A stretch of 64,000 nt of DNA, taken from the NCBI GenBank assembly GCA_963732695.1, contig CAVTAP010000013.1:62001-126000 (forward strand). The letters run 5' to 3'. The notes under the pieces are model-generated. The model made no database searches, was not told the DNA's origin, and saw only the letters and a program-made list of their open reading frames with translations. This document shows positions 33,968 through 42,388 of this stretch, in pieces (within the stretch, counting starts at the first letter, position 1; each line of letters opens with the position of its first letter). A program made the translations under genes and the position numbers. Source of the DNA: CADEDH01 sp963732695. GTDB taxonomy: Bacteria; Actinomycetota; Acidimicrobiia; Acidimicrobiales; SZUA-35.

Positions 33968-34167
33968 CCGGGCTGATCGTCGGCCTGATGGCCGGGATCG
34001 CCATCGGCATGGTCGTCGGCTGGTTCGCCATGGCCCGGGGCCGGGCGGCGGCGGCCCGGGCCGACCAGGCGGTGGTGGAGCCGCCGGAGCAGCGGGCGGC
34101 CCGTCGCCATTTGGAACAGGAGCTGGAACGGGAGCCCGAGCCGGGGCCGGGGGAGGGCAACGGGTGA
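33964..34167 (+). CDS. Small membrane protein inside the Rieske operon
   Basis: A 67-residue protein. One Gly-rich membrane helix (LIVGLMAGIAIGMVVGWFAMA, residues 4-24) is followed by a basic/acidic cytosolic tail, AARADQAVVEPPEQRAAR and a Glu-rich end. GTG 33964 overlaps the alpha-subunit stop (GTGA), and its own stop overlaps the SDR start the same way, so it is translated as part of the operon. No known family; a membrane anchor or scaffold for the oxygenase is one option. It is too conserved in position to be chance only if other genomes share it. Confidence 0.55.
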   Translation: MTGLIVGLMAGIAIGMVVGWFAMARGRAAAARADQAVVEPPEQRAARRHLEQELEREPEPGPGEGNG

Positions 34168-34967
34168 GCGTGGTCATCGTCACCGGCGGCACGTTCGGGA
34201 TCGGGCGGGCCATCACCGCCCACCTGGCGGCCGAGGGCCACCAGGTGGTGGCGCTGGGCCTGGAAGGGCGCCAGCTGTCCTCCATCGCCGAGAAGGCGAT
34301 CCCCGGGTTTGGGGCCGAGCTGGCCGAACGGGGTCTGGAGGCCGAGCTGATCCAGGCCGACGTGGCCTCGGCCCGCGACGTGGAGCGGGTGGTGGCCCGC
34401 ACCCTCGAGCTCCACGGCCGGATTGACGCCCTGGTCAACAACGCCGCCATCGGGCCCCTGGGCACCGTGCTCGACACCCCCGAGGCCGACTTCGACCGGA
34501 TCGTGGCGGTGAACCTGAAGGGCCCGTACCTGATGGCCCGGGCCGTGCTGCCGACGATGATCGAGGCCGGCGGGGGCCGGATCGTCAACGTCGGTTCCGG
34601 GGCCGGGTGGGGCAAGCACAACATGGCCGTGTACTCGGCCACCAAGGCCGGCCTCCACGGCCTGACCATGGCCATGGCGTACGACCACTTCCATCAGCGG
34701 ATCGCCGTCAACCTGGTGATCCCGGGCGGAGGCGGGATCGTGTCGGGCATGAGCCTGGGCCGCCTCGGCGGCACCGGCACCGAAGACGACGTGGCCCGGC
34801 TCACGGCGTCGGCCCCCGGCACCGTGGCCGGCCGCCCCGCCACGGGAAGCGACATCGCCCACGCCGTGGCCTTCCTCCTGTCGCCCGGGGCCGAGACCCT
34901 CTCGGGCACCGTGATCGACGTCGGTTGCTTTGCTGGCCAGGGCGGGCCCCTGCGGAACCCATCGTGA
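34164..34967 (+). CDS. Short-chain dehydrogenase/reductase
   Basis: A 267-residue classical SDR. The nucleotide motif is VTGGTFGIGRA (residues about 6-16), NNAAIG lies near 93, and the catalytic Ser and YxxxK motif are in VNVGSGAGWGKHNMAVYSATKAG (quoted only as VGSG and YSATK). The arrangement between the oxygenase alpha and beta subunits suggests a cis-dihydrodiol dehydrogenase, rearomatising the diol with NAD+. The start is GTG 34164 inside a GTGA overlap; the product's stop overlaps the beta-subunit GTG. The specific diol is unknown. Confidence 0.88.
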   Translation: MSVVIVTGGTFGIGRAITAHLAAEGHQVVALGLEGRQLSSIAEKAIPGFGAELAERGLEAELIQADVASARDVERVVARTLELHGRIDALVNNAAIGPLGTVLDTPEADFDRIVAVNLKGPYLMARAVLPTMIEAGGGRIVNVGSGAGWGKHNMAVYSATKAGLHGLTMAMAYDHFHQRIAVNLVIPGGGGIVSGMSLGRLGGTGTEDDVARLTASAPGTVAGRPATGSDIAHAVAFLLSPGAETLSGTVIDVGCFAGQGGPLRNPS

Positions 34968-35506
34968 ACCTCGAGGACCTGCTGTTGAAGGCCGAGGTGG
35001 AGGCGTTCCTCAACCTTGAGGCCGACCTGCTCGACAGCCGCCGGTTCGACGAGTGGCTGGGCCTCTTGGCCGACGACCTCGTCTACTTCATGCCCCAGCG
35101 CCGCAACGTCCGCTACGGGCTGCACGCCGAAGCCGAGAACACCCGGCAGGGCGAGGGCATCTCGTGGTTCGACGAAGACCGCTGGACCCTCACCAAGCGG
35201 GTGGAGCAGATCCAGACCGGCATCCACTACGCCGAGGAGCCGCTCAGCCGCACCACCCACATGGTGTCGAACATCGTGGTGACGGGCCGCCCGGCCAGTA
35301 ACGAGGAGGCCGACGAGGTGGCGGTGTCGTGCCGGTTCCTCGTGCACCAGAACCGCGCGCAATACGAGACCTACACGTTCATCGGCCGCCGCTACGACGT
35401 GCTGCGGCGCTCGGCGTCGAGCCCCGCCGGCTGGCTGCTGGCCCGTCGGGAGATCATCCTCGACCAGAACGTGCTCCTGGCCAAGAACCTCACCACCTTC
35501 TTCTAG
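34964..35506 (+). CDS. Aromatic-ring-hydroxylating oxygenase, beta subunit
   Basis: A 180-residue NTF2-like beta subunit. It has the family pattern EVEAFLNLEADLLDSRRFDEWLGLLADD, YFMPQRRNVRYG and the C-terminal ARREIILDQNVLLAKNLTTFF. This small subunit supports the alpha subunit (32588-33967) in an alpha3beta3 hexamer; the active site is in alpha. The gene begins with GTG 34964 in a GTGA overlap with the SDR, so alpha, membrane protein, SDR and beta are one coupled unit of four. The 60-residue pattern of acidic and aromatic residues is normal for the family. Confidence 0.9.
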   Translation: MNLEDLLLKAEVEAFLNLEADLLDSRRFDEWLGLLADDLVYFMPQRRNVRYGLHAEAENTRQGEGISWFDEDRWTLTKRVEQIQTGIHYAEEPLSRTTHMVSNIVVTGRPASNEEADEVAVSCRFLVHQNRAQYETYTFIGRRYDVLRRSASSPAGWLLARREIILDQNVLLAKNLTTFF

Positions 35507-35548
35507 TTGTTTCCCTGGGCCGCGCCCGGGCGCGGCTAGCGTCGGGTG

Positions 35549-35719
35549 ATGCTCAACCTGATCGAGGTGGCGGTGGGGGCGAGGATCCGCCTCATCGACG
35601 GCACCGTGGCCGAGGTGGTGGACAACCCCGGCGACGGCCAGTGGCTGGTGATCGCCATCGACAGCGGCGAGGAACTGGTCCACGCCCAGGACGTCGGGGG
35701 CCTGGCCGACGACGAATGA
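35549..35719 (+). CDS. Small KOW-like beta protein, unrecognised
   Basis: A 56-residue ORF: MLNLIEVAVGARIRLIDG, TVAEVVDNPGDGQWLVIAID, SGEELVHAQDVGGLADDE. The G-x-R-I-R-L-I-DG-T-x-A-E-V and D-x-GE patterns look like a small SH3/KOW beta-barrel, as in translation- or cofactor-linked proteins. TAGCGT lies six bases before ATG 35549, the leaderless arrangement used by other genes here. It has no close partner. It converges on the HNH gene. Confidence 0.5.
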   Translation: MLNLIEVAVGARIRLIDGTVAEVVDNPGDGQWLVIAIDSGEELVHAQDVGGLADDE

Positions 35720-35757
35720 TCTGACGCGCCGCGTGGACCTCGTTCGATGACGCCTCA

Positions 35758-36981
35758 TCAGATCTCACTGCCGTCGGGGCGGTAGGTGCGCCACCGGCCG
35801 GTGACCGGGTCTCGGGTTGTGGCGAATCCCTTCTGCTTCCATCTGTTGTGGAAGCCGCACAGGGGTGCCCCGTTGTCGGGGTTGGTGGGTCCACCCGTGC
35901 CATAGTCGTGGAGGTGGTCGATCTCGCATCGGGAGGTCGGGATATCACAACCCGGCCAGATGCATCGTGGGCTCTGCAGTTGGGCGGCCTGGCGGGCGGA
36001 GCCGGTGAACAGGCGTGCCTTGCGGCCCAGGTCGATCACGACGCCCTTGGTGTTGATCACGATCCGCCGCACCTGGTTCGCCAGGCTGGAGAAGAACTGC
36101 TCCACCGGCTCCAGCGGCACGCCATCGAGAGTGGAGCAGCGGTAGGCGTCGGGGTCGCACCACTGGTCTCGTTGGGCACCGGGATCGGTGAGCGTGGCCG
36201 ACCAGTGAGTGTCGAGTGCGGCGGCATCGGTGCCCAGCAGATCGGCCAGGGCCAGGTAGGTTTCGGAGTTCCAGACGATGTTGTGGACGATGGGGGGCTT
36301 CGAGGTGTCCTGCGGTGCGCCGGCGGCGTCGTTGAAGATGCGCTCCAGGGCGTCGGCCCGGCGTTGGGCGTCGGTCCGCTTCAGATCGGACACGGTGGCG
36401 GCGTCGCCGAGGCGGACGTTGCGGTTGGCGTGGTTGCGTTCATTGTCCTTGAACCCGCCGTTCATGTCGGTGGCGCGCTCCCAGTCGAGGACCTTGACCT
36501 TGAACTCGTCGAAGGTCTCTTCGTCGGCCCACCGCAGGAACTTCTCCTGGCGTTCGACCACCTTGGGTCTGATCCGGGAATTGGCGTGCACAGCGGCCAG
36601 GAGCCGGGCGTGGCAGAGCCCGATCCGCCCGGCTCGCAGGGCGTCGGCCACTTCGGGCAGGGCGCGCAGAGCACGGGCGGCCTTGGCCCGTCGGCCTGCT
36701 TCGTCCGGGGAGAGCTTGAGGAGGTGAGCGGTGTGGGCCTTGACGGACCGGTGACCGTCGACCCGGTGGGCCTGCGTAGCGTCGATGGCGGTCAGGTTGT
36801 CGATCTGGGCCGCCCCGATCAGGCGGTGCAGTTGCTCCCACTCCCGCTCGGCAGCCAGCAGGTCGCCAGCGGTCGACGACCGCCCCGACGCTGCCACCGC
36901 CGCTTGGGCCGCAGCGCGGAGAGCGGCGAACGAGGCGGCAACCTCGCCGTCTTCGAATCCCGGTTCCGCCGCCGAATCCAT
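35758..36981 (-). CDS. DUF222 domain-containing HNH endonuclease
   Basis: A 407-residue protein of the DUF222-HNH type that is often multi-copy in actinobacteria. The helical DUF222 region (about 60-270) has LTAIDATQAHRVDGHRSV, and the C-terminal HNH/zinc-finger part has CIWPGCDIPTSRCEIDHL, then LCGFHNRWKQKGF. The cysteines and His-Asp-His keep the fold. The usual role is a nicking or homing-type nuclease of unknown target. TAGTGT is six bases before ATG 36981. It is adjacent to an IS21 insertion, and the neighbourhood is AT-richer, which hints at a mobile island. Confidence 0.85.
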   Translation of the reverse strand: MDSAAEPGFEDGEVAASFAALRAAAQAAVAASGRSSTAGDLLAAEREWEQLHRLIGAAQIDNLTAIDATQAHRVDGHRSVKAHTAHLLKLSPDEAGRRAKAARALRALPEVADALRAGRIGLCHARLLAAVHANSRIRPKVVERQEKFLRWADEETFDEFKVKVLDWERATDMNGGFKDNERNHANRNVRLGDAATVSDLKRTDAQRRADALERIFNDAAGAPQDTSKPPIVHNIVWNSETYLALADLLGTDAAALDTHWSATLTDPGAQRDQWCDPDAYRCSTLDGVPLEPVEQFFSSLANQVRRIVINTKGVVIDLGRKARLFTGSARQAAQLQSPRCIWPGCDIPTSRCEIDHLHDYGTGGPTNPDNGAPLCGFHNRWKQKGFATTRDPVTGRWRTYRPDGSEI

Positions 36982-37286
36982 GAGGTCACACTAGGCAGGG
37001 GGTGTGACAGTGGGCCCCGAATCCAGACCCATCGCCAGAAGAAAACCGGAAAAGGCGGAAACGCGCCGCGGAATGACCGAGGCGCGGACATAGTCCGCTA
37101 CTGACTACCAGGGTCAGTTTGGCTACGAGCGATACTGCGTGCGGACAAAGTGCCCGAGCGGTGCTCGTCCGACGGCTCCCGTCAAGGGAGCAGATGTGAG
37201 TGTTGCGATGGCGATTCGCCCGTAGAGCTCGGCCGAGGTCACTGAGATGGTGAAGGTTTTCTGACCCCAAGACTGGAGGGGAGCAA
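36982..37286. other. 305-base intergenic region without a supported gene
   Basis: The region is AT-richer than average, with short A-runs near 37036-37050 and no ORF with a plausible start. It carries the promoter side of the HNH gene (TAGTGT at 36988-36993 on the minus strand). At its right end is the ribosome site GGAGGGGAGCAA of the interrupted SnoaL-like gene. Confidence 0.5.
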
Positions 37287-37469
37287 ATGGCCGCGTTTGA
37301 TCCGGCGAAAAGATGGTTTCGTTGGTTCGAGGTGTTCAACGACCGCGATTGGGATGCTTGGGAAGGCCTTGCCGCCGCCGAGTCGGTGCACGTAACGGTT
37401 GGTGCCGACGGTTCAGTCATTGAAACAGACACCGCTTCCCTGCGGGGACTACACAAGTCGATGGCGGAA

Positions 37470-37482
37470 TGTCGCCCGCCAG
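37470..37482. repeat. IS21 left terminal inverted repeat
   Basis: TGTCGCCCGCCAG begins the element directly after the target-site copy GCGGAA (37464-37469). It is the exact reverse complement of 40037-40049. More subterminal copies of an ATGGGACC-containing motif follow. Confidence 0.9.
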
Positions 37483-37531
37483 CATGATGGGACCACCCGT
37501 CCGTCAGTGTGATGGGACCGGGTTGGGGGTG

Positions 37532-38326
37532 TCAGTGTCGGCGTGGGGATGATGGGTCGGGATGTTCGGCGGTGTCAATGGCGGGGCGTTGGCGGCGTCG
37601 GTAGGACTCGCCGTCGATGACGAGTTCGTGGGCGTTGGAGTGGAGTCGGTCGATGGCTGATTGGGCGAGGAGCGGGTCGGCCATCTGGGCGAGCATCTCG
37701 CCGGGATCCCTGTTCGAGGTGAGGATCGTCGAGGCGCGCCGGTGGCGTTCAACGATGATCTCGTAGACCTCGGCGGTGTCGATCTGGTCCATCGTCCGGA
37801 GGGCGAAGTCATCGATGATGAGCACGTCAACGCGTAGCAGCTTGCGGACCTCGGCGTCGTGGCTGTTGTCCAACCGTGTGGCCTTCAACCGCTTCAAGAG
37901 GGTGTCGGCACGTTCGAAGTGGACGCTGCGTCCTCGTCTGACAGCGATGTGTCCGAGGGCGCTGGCGAGGAACGTCTTGCCGACGCCGACGGGGCCGAGG
38001 ATGACGACGTCGTTGGGTGCGTCAACGAAGCGGAGTGAGCAGAGCTCGTTGAAGATCGTGCGGTCGTAGGTGATCTTCGCGGTGTCGTCCCATCGGTCGA
38101 GCAGCATCGCCGGATCGAGCCCGGCGGTCTTGGCGCGCAGCAGGGCGGACTGAATATCGCGGCGGGTGACCTCGTCAGCGAGGAGCAGCTCGAGGAACTC
38201 GTGATGGGTCAGCTTCTGCTGATGCGCAAGCGTCAACCGTTCGGGCAAGGTGTCAAGGCAGCGGCCGAGCTTCACCCGACGCAACAGCGCCTTCAGCTCC
38301 GCGGTGACGGTCAGTTGCGGGCTCAT
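37532..38326 (-). CDS. istB: IS21 helper ATPase IstB
   Basis: A 264-residue AAA+ ATPase. Walker A is GPVGVGKTFLASALG (about 110-124), Walker B is DVLIIDDFALR, and the sensor region STILTSNRDP follows. The N-terminus (KLGRCLDTLPERLTLAHQQK) is the IstB helical region. In IS21 transposition IstB binds DNA and ATP and stimulates the IstA transposase. Its ATG overlaps the stop of istA (ATGA), so it is translationally coupled. A short Pro/Arg tail extends beyond the usual end. Confidence 0.95.
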   Translation of the reverse strand: MSPQLTVTAELKALLRRVKLGRCLDTLPERLTLAHQQKLTHHEFLELLLADEVTRRDIQSALLRAKTAGLDPAMLLDRWDDTAKITYDRTIFNELCSLRFVDAPNDVVILGPVGVGKTFLASALGHIAVRRGRSVHFERADTLLKRLKATRLDNSHDAEVRKLLRVDVLIIDDFALRTMDQIDTAEVYEIIVERHRRASTILTSNRDPGEMLAQMADPLLAQSAIDRLHSNAHELVIDGESYRRRQRPAIDTAEHPDPSSPRRH

Positions 38327-39873
38327 GCCGACCTCCGGGCCTTCGCCGCGTCGGTCGTGAACTCGCCGGGATCGCGAGCGAACCGTGTCGTAGCCGGCGG
38401 AGCCGGCGCCGGTTGCTGCTCGGCGTGTTCGGTGGCCCGTTCAAGCATCCGGCCGATCAACGCCACGTTGATCGCCTCGGCGTCAAGGGCTCGCCGGCAG
38501 GCGGCGTCGACCTTGTCCGGGCCCCACTTCTTGACCAGGCCGAGCAGCGCGTAGACCTGGCGCATCTTCGTCCATGGCAGCGGGGTGTCCAACACCGCTG
38601 CCGTGTACGCGCCGATCGCATCACCGTGACCGGCGGCGAGGCGCTGCAGGTGGGCGATGTCACGCAACGCGTAGGTGGTCTGCTCCGACGGCAGATCGGC
38701 CGGGTCCGTGGAGCGGTGACCGGGCTGCTGGCGTGGATGGACCTTGATCAACTGGCCCCGGTGGAACACGCGGACGAGCTTGCGGTCGGCGCGGACCTGC
38801 ACCCGGGCGCCGAGCAGGTTCCCCGGGATCGAATAGAGCGCTTTGGCGATCTCGATGTGATGATCGCGATGCACGCGGCATGTCGCGTAGATCGGCACGT
38901 CGTAGTGCGCCGTCGGGACCGGCAACAACAACGCCTGCTCCTCGAGGCGGAAGTGTTCGAGTGGCCGGCACTGGGTCGTGCCATGCACCCGCATCCCCGC
39001 CCGACCGGCGCACCACGCCTCGACCTTGGTCTGCGCGTCGGCGAGATCACGGAACGTCTCACCGGCCCAGAACGACGACCGGACGAACTGCACCATCCGT
39101 TCCACACGCGGCTTGTCTGTCGGTGTCGCCACACGCGCCGGGTCGATCACGAACCCGCGTGATTGCGCGTACTCGACGAACGCCTCGTTGAACCGCGGCT
39201 CCAACTGATCGGCCTTCGTGACGACCGGCGTGAGGTTGTCAGGGATCAGCACCTTGAACACGCCACCGAAGAACCGCCACGCCGCTTCACACCCGGCGAT
39301 CACCGTGTCGGTGGTCTGCGTGAACGACAACCACACGAACATGTGGCGGGAGAACACCGCCGTGAAGATCAAGGCGTGACACACCCGCCGCCGACCCGAC
39401 TCGGGCTCGTCGATCAGACCGAGACGGGCGAAGTCGATCTGCAGCTCGTGACCCGGTTCGCCGTCCGCGATCCGCACCGTCGAGCCCTGCCCGCGGCGGG
39501 GACCGAACTCGGCGGAGATGAACCGCTGGACTGTACGCTCCGGCACGCTGACGCCGTCACGCTCGAGGAGCTCGCAGATCTTCACCCCGGCAACACCAGC
39601 CGTGACCCACGCCTCGACCTTGTCGCGCCTCGAGTTCAGTGTCGCCCACGCCTGACCATGACCGTCCGTGCGGTGGGGCCGCACGATCTCCACCACCCGC
39701 CCCAGCACCTCATCGGTGAGCTGCTCGACGCCGCCATCGGCAGTGACACCAGCCTCGATCGCGGCGTCGACATAGCGGCGCACCGTCTTGCGATCCACCC
39801 GGCTGAGCCGGGCAACCGCCCTCAGGCCCTCACCCCCCAACCACAGCCGCAACACTTCACGAACCTCGAACAT
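38323..39873 (-). CDS. istA: IS21 transposase IstA
   Basis: A 516-residue transposase. An N-terminal HTH (LRAVARLSRVDRKTVRRYVD, about 15-34) is followed by the DDE catalytic core. The first Asp is in ELQIDFARLG, the second in KVLIPDNLTPV and the Glu in KPRVERMVQF. The C-terminal beta-barrel and tail have the usual VHPRQQPGHRS. ATG 39873 is chosen because it gives the family start MFEVREVLRLWLGGEG and has GGGAGG upstream; two further in-frame starts lie upstream. It cuts and joins the element ends with IstB. Confidence 0.95.
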   Translation of the reverse strand: MFEVREVLRLWLGGEGLRAVARLSRVDRKTVRRYVDAAIEAGVTADGGVEQLTDEVLGRVVEIVRPHRTDGHGQAWATLNSRRDKVEAWVTAGVAGVKICELLERDGVSVPERTVQRFISAEFGPRRGQGSTVRIADGEPGHELQIDFARLGLIDEPESGRRRVCHALIFTAVFSRHMFVWLSFTQTTDTVIAGCEAAWRFFGGVFKVLIPDNLTPVVTKADQLEPRFNEAFVEYAQSRGFVIDPARVATPTDKPRVERMVQFVRSSFWAGETFRDLADAQTKVEAWCAGRAGMRVHGTTQCRPLEHFRLEEQALLLPVPTAHYDVPIYATCRVHRDHHIEIAKALYSIPGNLLGARVQVRADRKLVRVFHRGQLIKVHPRQQPGHRSTDPADLPSEQTTYALRDIAHLQRLAAGHGDAIGAYTAAVLDTPLPWTKMRQVYALLGLVKKWGPDKVDAACRRALDAEAINVALIGRMLERATEHAEQQPAPAPPATTRFARDPGEFTTDAAKARRSA

Positions 39874-40036
39874 CGGAACCTCCCGGAACGCCATCGCCGC
39901 CTCTCGGACCGTCAACAGGAGCGGCGATGCTCACCCGTGACAGCACCGAACTGACGGACCCCCGGGTGGTCCCATCACTGGCGGACAGGTGGTCCCATCA
40001 CACTGGCGGAACTCGCATCAAGGTGGTCCCATGCCA

Positions 40037-40049
40037 CTGGCGGGCGACA
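40037..40049. repeat. IS21 right terminal inverted repeat
   Basis: CTGGCGGGCGACA closes the element and is followed by the second target copy GCGGAA (40050-40055). Subterminal repeats containing GGTGGTCCCAT occur at about 39968-40031. Confidence 0.9.
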
Positions 40050-40421
40050 GCGGAAAGTGGGGCAACTGCCAGGTTAATCTCAGTTGCGGCAAACGGATCT
40101 TCTGCAGTTACGACCTTCGAGTTCGGCAGCTGGACCGTGTCCGGTCTTGTTCTCTATGGACCAGATGGGCTTATGATCCGCAGCTGGTCGGTCATCGTCG
40201 AGTAGACGACACCGCTCAGTACCGGCACACCTGGGTTCGGTCGCCCGATTTTGACGCCGCCGCCCGCACGGGATCGACGGTCGCCTGAGCCGTGAATGAT
40301 TCCAAGCGCGATAGTCGCGCCGTTGTGCGTGCCTCGGACTTGCCCCGGTCAGCTCACCCAGTAAAGCGGCTTAGCAAACGCTCGGAATCGAGTGCGCACC
40401 CTGCCTGCCACCAACGTCGAA

Positions 40422-41594
40422 TCAGAAGATCGGTTCCTTCGGATCCGAACCCAACAAGGCACGCCCAGCGGCATAGTGAAGCCGTCGATATCGCTCCCAA
40501 TTGACCCCAAAGGCGTGAATGTCTCGGAGAGACTGCTCCAGCCCGTGCCCGGACCGCAAGCTATCTACGCTACCCACGGTGAAGAGGTCGGACACACCGT
40601 GTCTCATCGATAGCATCGCATGCTCAGTTACCGAATAGAGGCGGGCACGTGTGGTCGGCGTTAGAACGCCGTCGAGCAATTCCTGTTGGGCGTCCTTGAC
40701 TATCGAGTACAGCGCGGCCCTCGCTGCAACGACAGCCATATCAACGGTGGCGACCGTATTTTGAACCGAAGGCCAATCGGCCCAACCAGCCTGATTCACA
40801 ATCGATATTCGCGCCCCTGCCTGGGTGATCGCTGCTTCGACAGCCGAACGCCCGATTCCGATGGAGATCGCTGCGATCTCTAACATTGCAATAGCGACAG
40901 GCGCAGCTGCATTCATGAGGCTCACCGAATCGGTGGCTACCGAGGGCCCCGTCATACTTATCGAGCGAGCGAGCGGCACCACGGCGCCTTCAATCTTGAT
41001 AGCATTGCTGCCGCTACCCCGAACAGCGATCACACCTCTCCAGGTATCTTCGACCGCAACGTCTCTAGCGGGTACCAATACAAATCGCGCCTCAACAAGG
41101 GCACCCGCAGACTGCGGCGCTCCTTGCTCATTGTGAAAGATGCAGTTCACGACGAACCAATCGGCATCTGCTGAACCGCTTACCAGCGGCCAACGACCAC
41201 TAACCGTTAGCTCTTCACCCCTGACATCGGCTCGACCTGTTGGTGGAAGCCCCACGCCAATGAACCGTGTTTCGGAGCCGATGAGGTCACGGCCGTGTTC
41301 GTGCGGCAGGCGGCCGATTAGAGCTGCAGCGCCATTCGAATTGGCCGACGCCCACGCTAGGGAAGGATCTGCATAGCCCAGTTGTTCATGTACTTCGATC
41401 AGCTCCGTAAGTGACACGACATCTGACTCCACAGGAATGGCAAGCCGGAATAGCCCGGCGTCTCCCAGTGCTTCGACAGCTTCCGGAGACATCCGATAAG
41501 CAGCCTCTCCGCCGCTTCTACATGACCGGATGAGCGGACTAAGCTCGACTGCCTTCCGGATCCAGTGCCCGTCTCCCGATGCTGCGTCCCCCAT
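40422..41594 (-). CDS. Acyl-CoA-dehydrogenase-fold flavoprotein monooxygenase (HsaA/HpaH-like)
   Basis: A 390-residue acyl-CoA dehydrogenase-fold protein. LFRLAIPVESDVVSLTELIEV, LGYADPSLAWASANSNGAAA and the FMN/FAD loop GVGLPPTGRADVRGEELTVSG are characteristic of the flavin-dependent hydroxylase branch (4-hydroxyphenylacetate or HsaA type), which lacks the acyl-CoA Glu base. Such enzymes use FMNH2/FADH2 from a separate reductase; none is adjacent. ATG 41594 has AAGGAGGG upstream. Its codons are AT-richer than those of neighbouring genes, which suggests acquisition with or near the IS21 insertion. The substrate is unknown. Confidence 0.78.
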   Translation of the reverse strand: MGDAASGDGHWIRKAVELSPLIRSCRSGGEAAYRMSPEAVEALGDAGLFRLAIPVESDVVSLTELIEVHEQLGYADPSLAWASANSNGAAALIGRLPHEHGRDLIGSETRFIGVGLPPTGRADVRGEELTVSGRWPLVSGSADADWFVVNCIFHNEQGAPQSAGALVEARFVLVPARDVAVEDTWRGVIAVRGSGSNAIKIEGAVVPLARSISMTGPSVATDSVSLMNAAAPVAIAMLEIAAISIGIGRSAVEAAITQAGARISIVNQAGWADWPSVQNTVATVDMAVVAARAALYSIVKDAQQELLDGVLTPTTRARLYSVTEHAMLSMRHGVSDLFTVGSVDSLRSGHGLEQSLRDIHAFGVNWERYRRLHYAAGRALLGSDPKEPIF

Positions 41595-42388
41595 CGCTGA
41601 AGCCCTCCTTCGATCGAGATCTGCGACTTTAGCACCCACAGAGTCACGAGCTTGACGGTTGAACGTGAACGTCGCTGGTCGCTGCCACGGGTCCCCACAC
41701 CACGTGGGAGATTAGCATCTTGATGGTGTCCTGCCGGGCCACTGCATCGTCGGCCCCCGCTCGGCATCCGGCCGCTATCCCCTGTGCGACCGCCCGGTAA
41801 CGGCGGGCCGGCTGGGCCAGGTCGACGAGAGCCATTCGGCGAAGTAGTAGTGAGTACGTGAGTCGTGCCTGACCGCCGCACTCGGCTCCGATTGCGTCCT
41901 TGCTTGTCCCACTCGGTCCTGACGGAAAGCGGCAGAACGAGGACCGCAGCGGCCCCGAACTACCGATGATCAATCGGTGATTCTGGTCCCGGCGCTGCTC
42001 GTGTCCCAGTAGCTCTGGAGTAGTGCCCGGGCCTCGACGATGTCATCAGCTGATCGATAGACATCGATCCCACGATGGGTTCGCCCACGCCTGCATCGTC
42101 GGTAACTCATCCAGCTTGACCCTGTCAGCGAGCACGACCCGATGGTATGTGCACGCGCGAGCCGGCGATCCAGGGTGGCCCGACCGAGCGGTAGTCACGG
42201 AGCCCGTGGCAGCAAATGGTGAGGAGCGACCCGCCGTGTGGTCGGGTCGTCAGGTGGGCCCGGGAGCGTTGGGGCTTCGTGGTGCCTGGCCTTCAGAGAC
42301 CGCCCGGCCGAAGCCGGAAAGAGCCACAGGTTGCCCTCACCGAGCAAGACGGTTGTGGGGTGTGCGGCCCGGAGGTCGGCCGCCTACC
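41595..42388. other. 794-base region with no supported gene
   Basis: This region is AT-richer and has no ORF with a convincing coding pattern. A minus-strand 109-codon frame (41644-41973) is possible but unrecognised. Short coding-like fragments on the minus strand near 41990-42080 (EARALLQSYWDTSSAG) sit in different frames without starts. They may be remnants of a decayed gene, so the area reads as degraded accessory DNA rather than regulatory sequence. Confidence 0.5.

Larger units (their letters stand above)
37470..40049 (-). mobile_element. IS21-family insertion sequence (complete, 2580 bp)
   Basis: The ends are perfect 13-bp inverted repeats (TGTCGCCCGCCAG at 37470-37482; CTGGCGGGCGACA at 40037-40049), beginning with TG and ending with CA. 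They are flanked by a direct duplication, GCGGAA (37464-37469 and 40050-40055). Inside both ends a motif ending in ATGGGACC repeats (two to three copies per end), the multiple end repeats of IS21. It carries istA and istB on the minus strand in an ATGA overlap. All key motifs are intact, so it may be active and recent. Confidence 0.95.
37287..40205 (+). pseudogene. SnoaL/NTF2-like gene interrupted by an IS21 element
   Basis: The 5' part (37287-37469) encodes MAAFDPAKRWFRWFEVFNDR through to LHKSMAE. The 3' part (40056-40205) reads SGATARLISVAANGSSAVTT to WSVIVE and a stop at 40203. Removing the insertion and one 6-bp copy of GCGGAA joins the two exactly in frame into a 110-residue protein. Its helix/strand pattern resembles an NTF2-like small dimer. 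A good ribosome site, GGAGGGGAGCAA, precedes the ATG. Its function is unknown. The gene is inactivated here, since the frame closes shortly inside the IS. Confidence 0.85.

Noticed and set aside
37101..37487. Intact 66-residue gene at 37287
   Set aside because: Its last residues are IS21 sequence; the true continuation lies beyond the insertion at 40056-40205.
40292..40613. Small ORFs between the IS and the flavoprotein gene
   Set aside because: They have no ribosome site, overlap the opposite-strand gene end and show no coding pattern.
41644..41973. 109-codon minus-strand ORF as a gene
   Set aside because: No ribosome site, no recognised domain and mixed codon quality; kept only as part of the gene-poor stretch.
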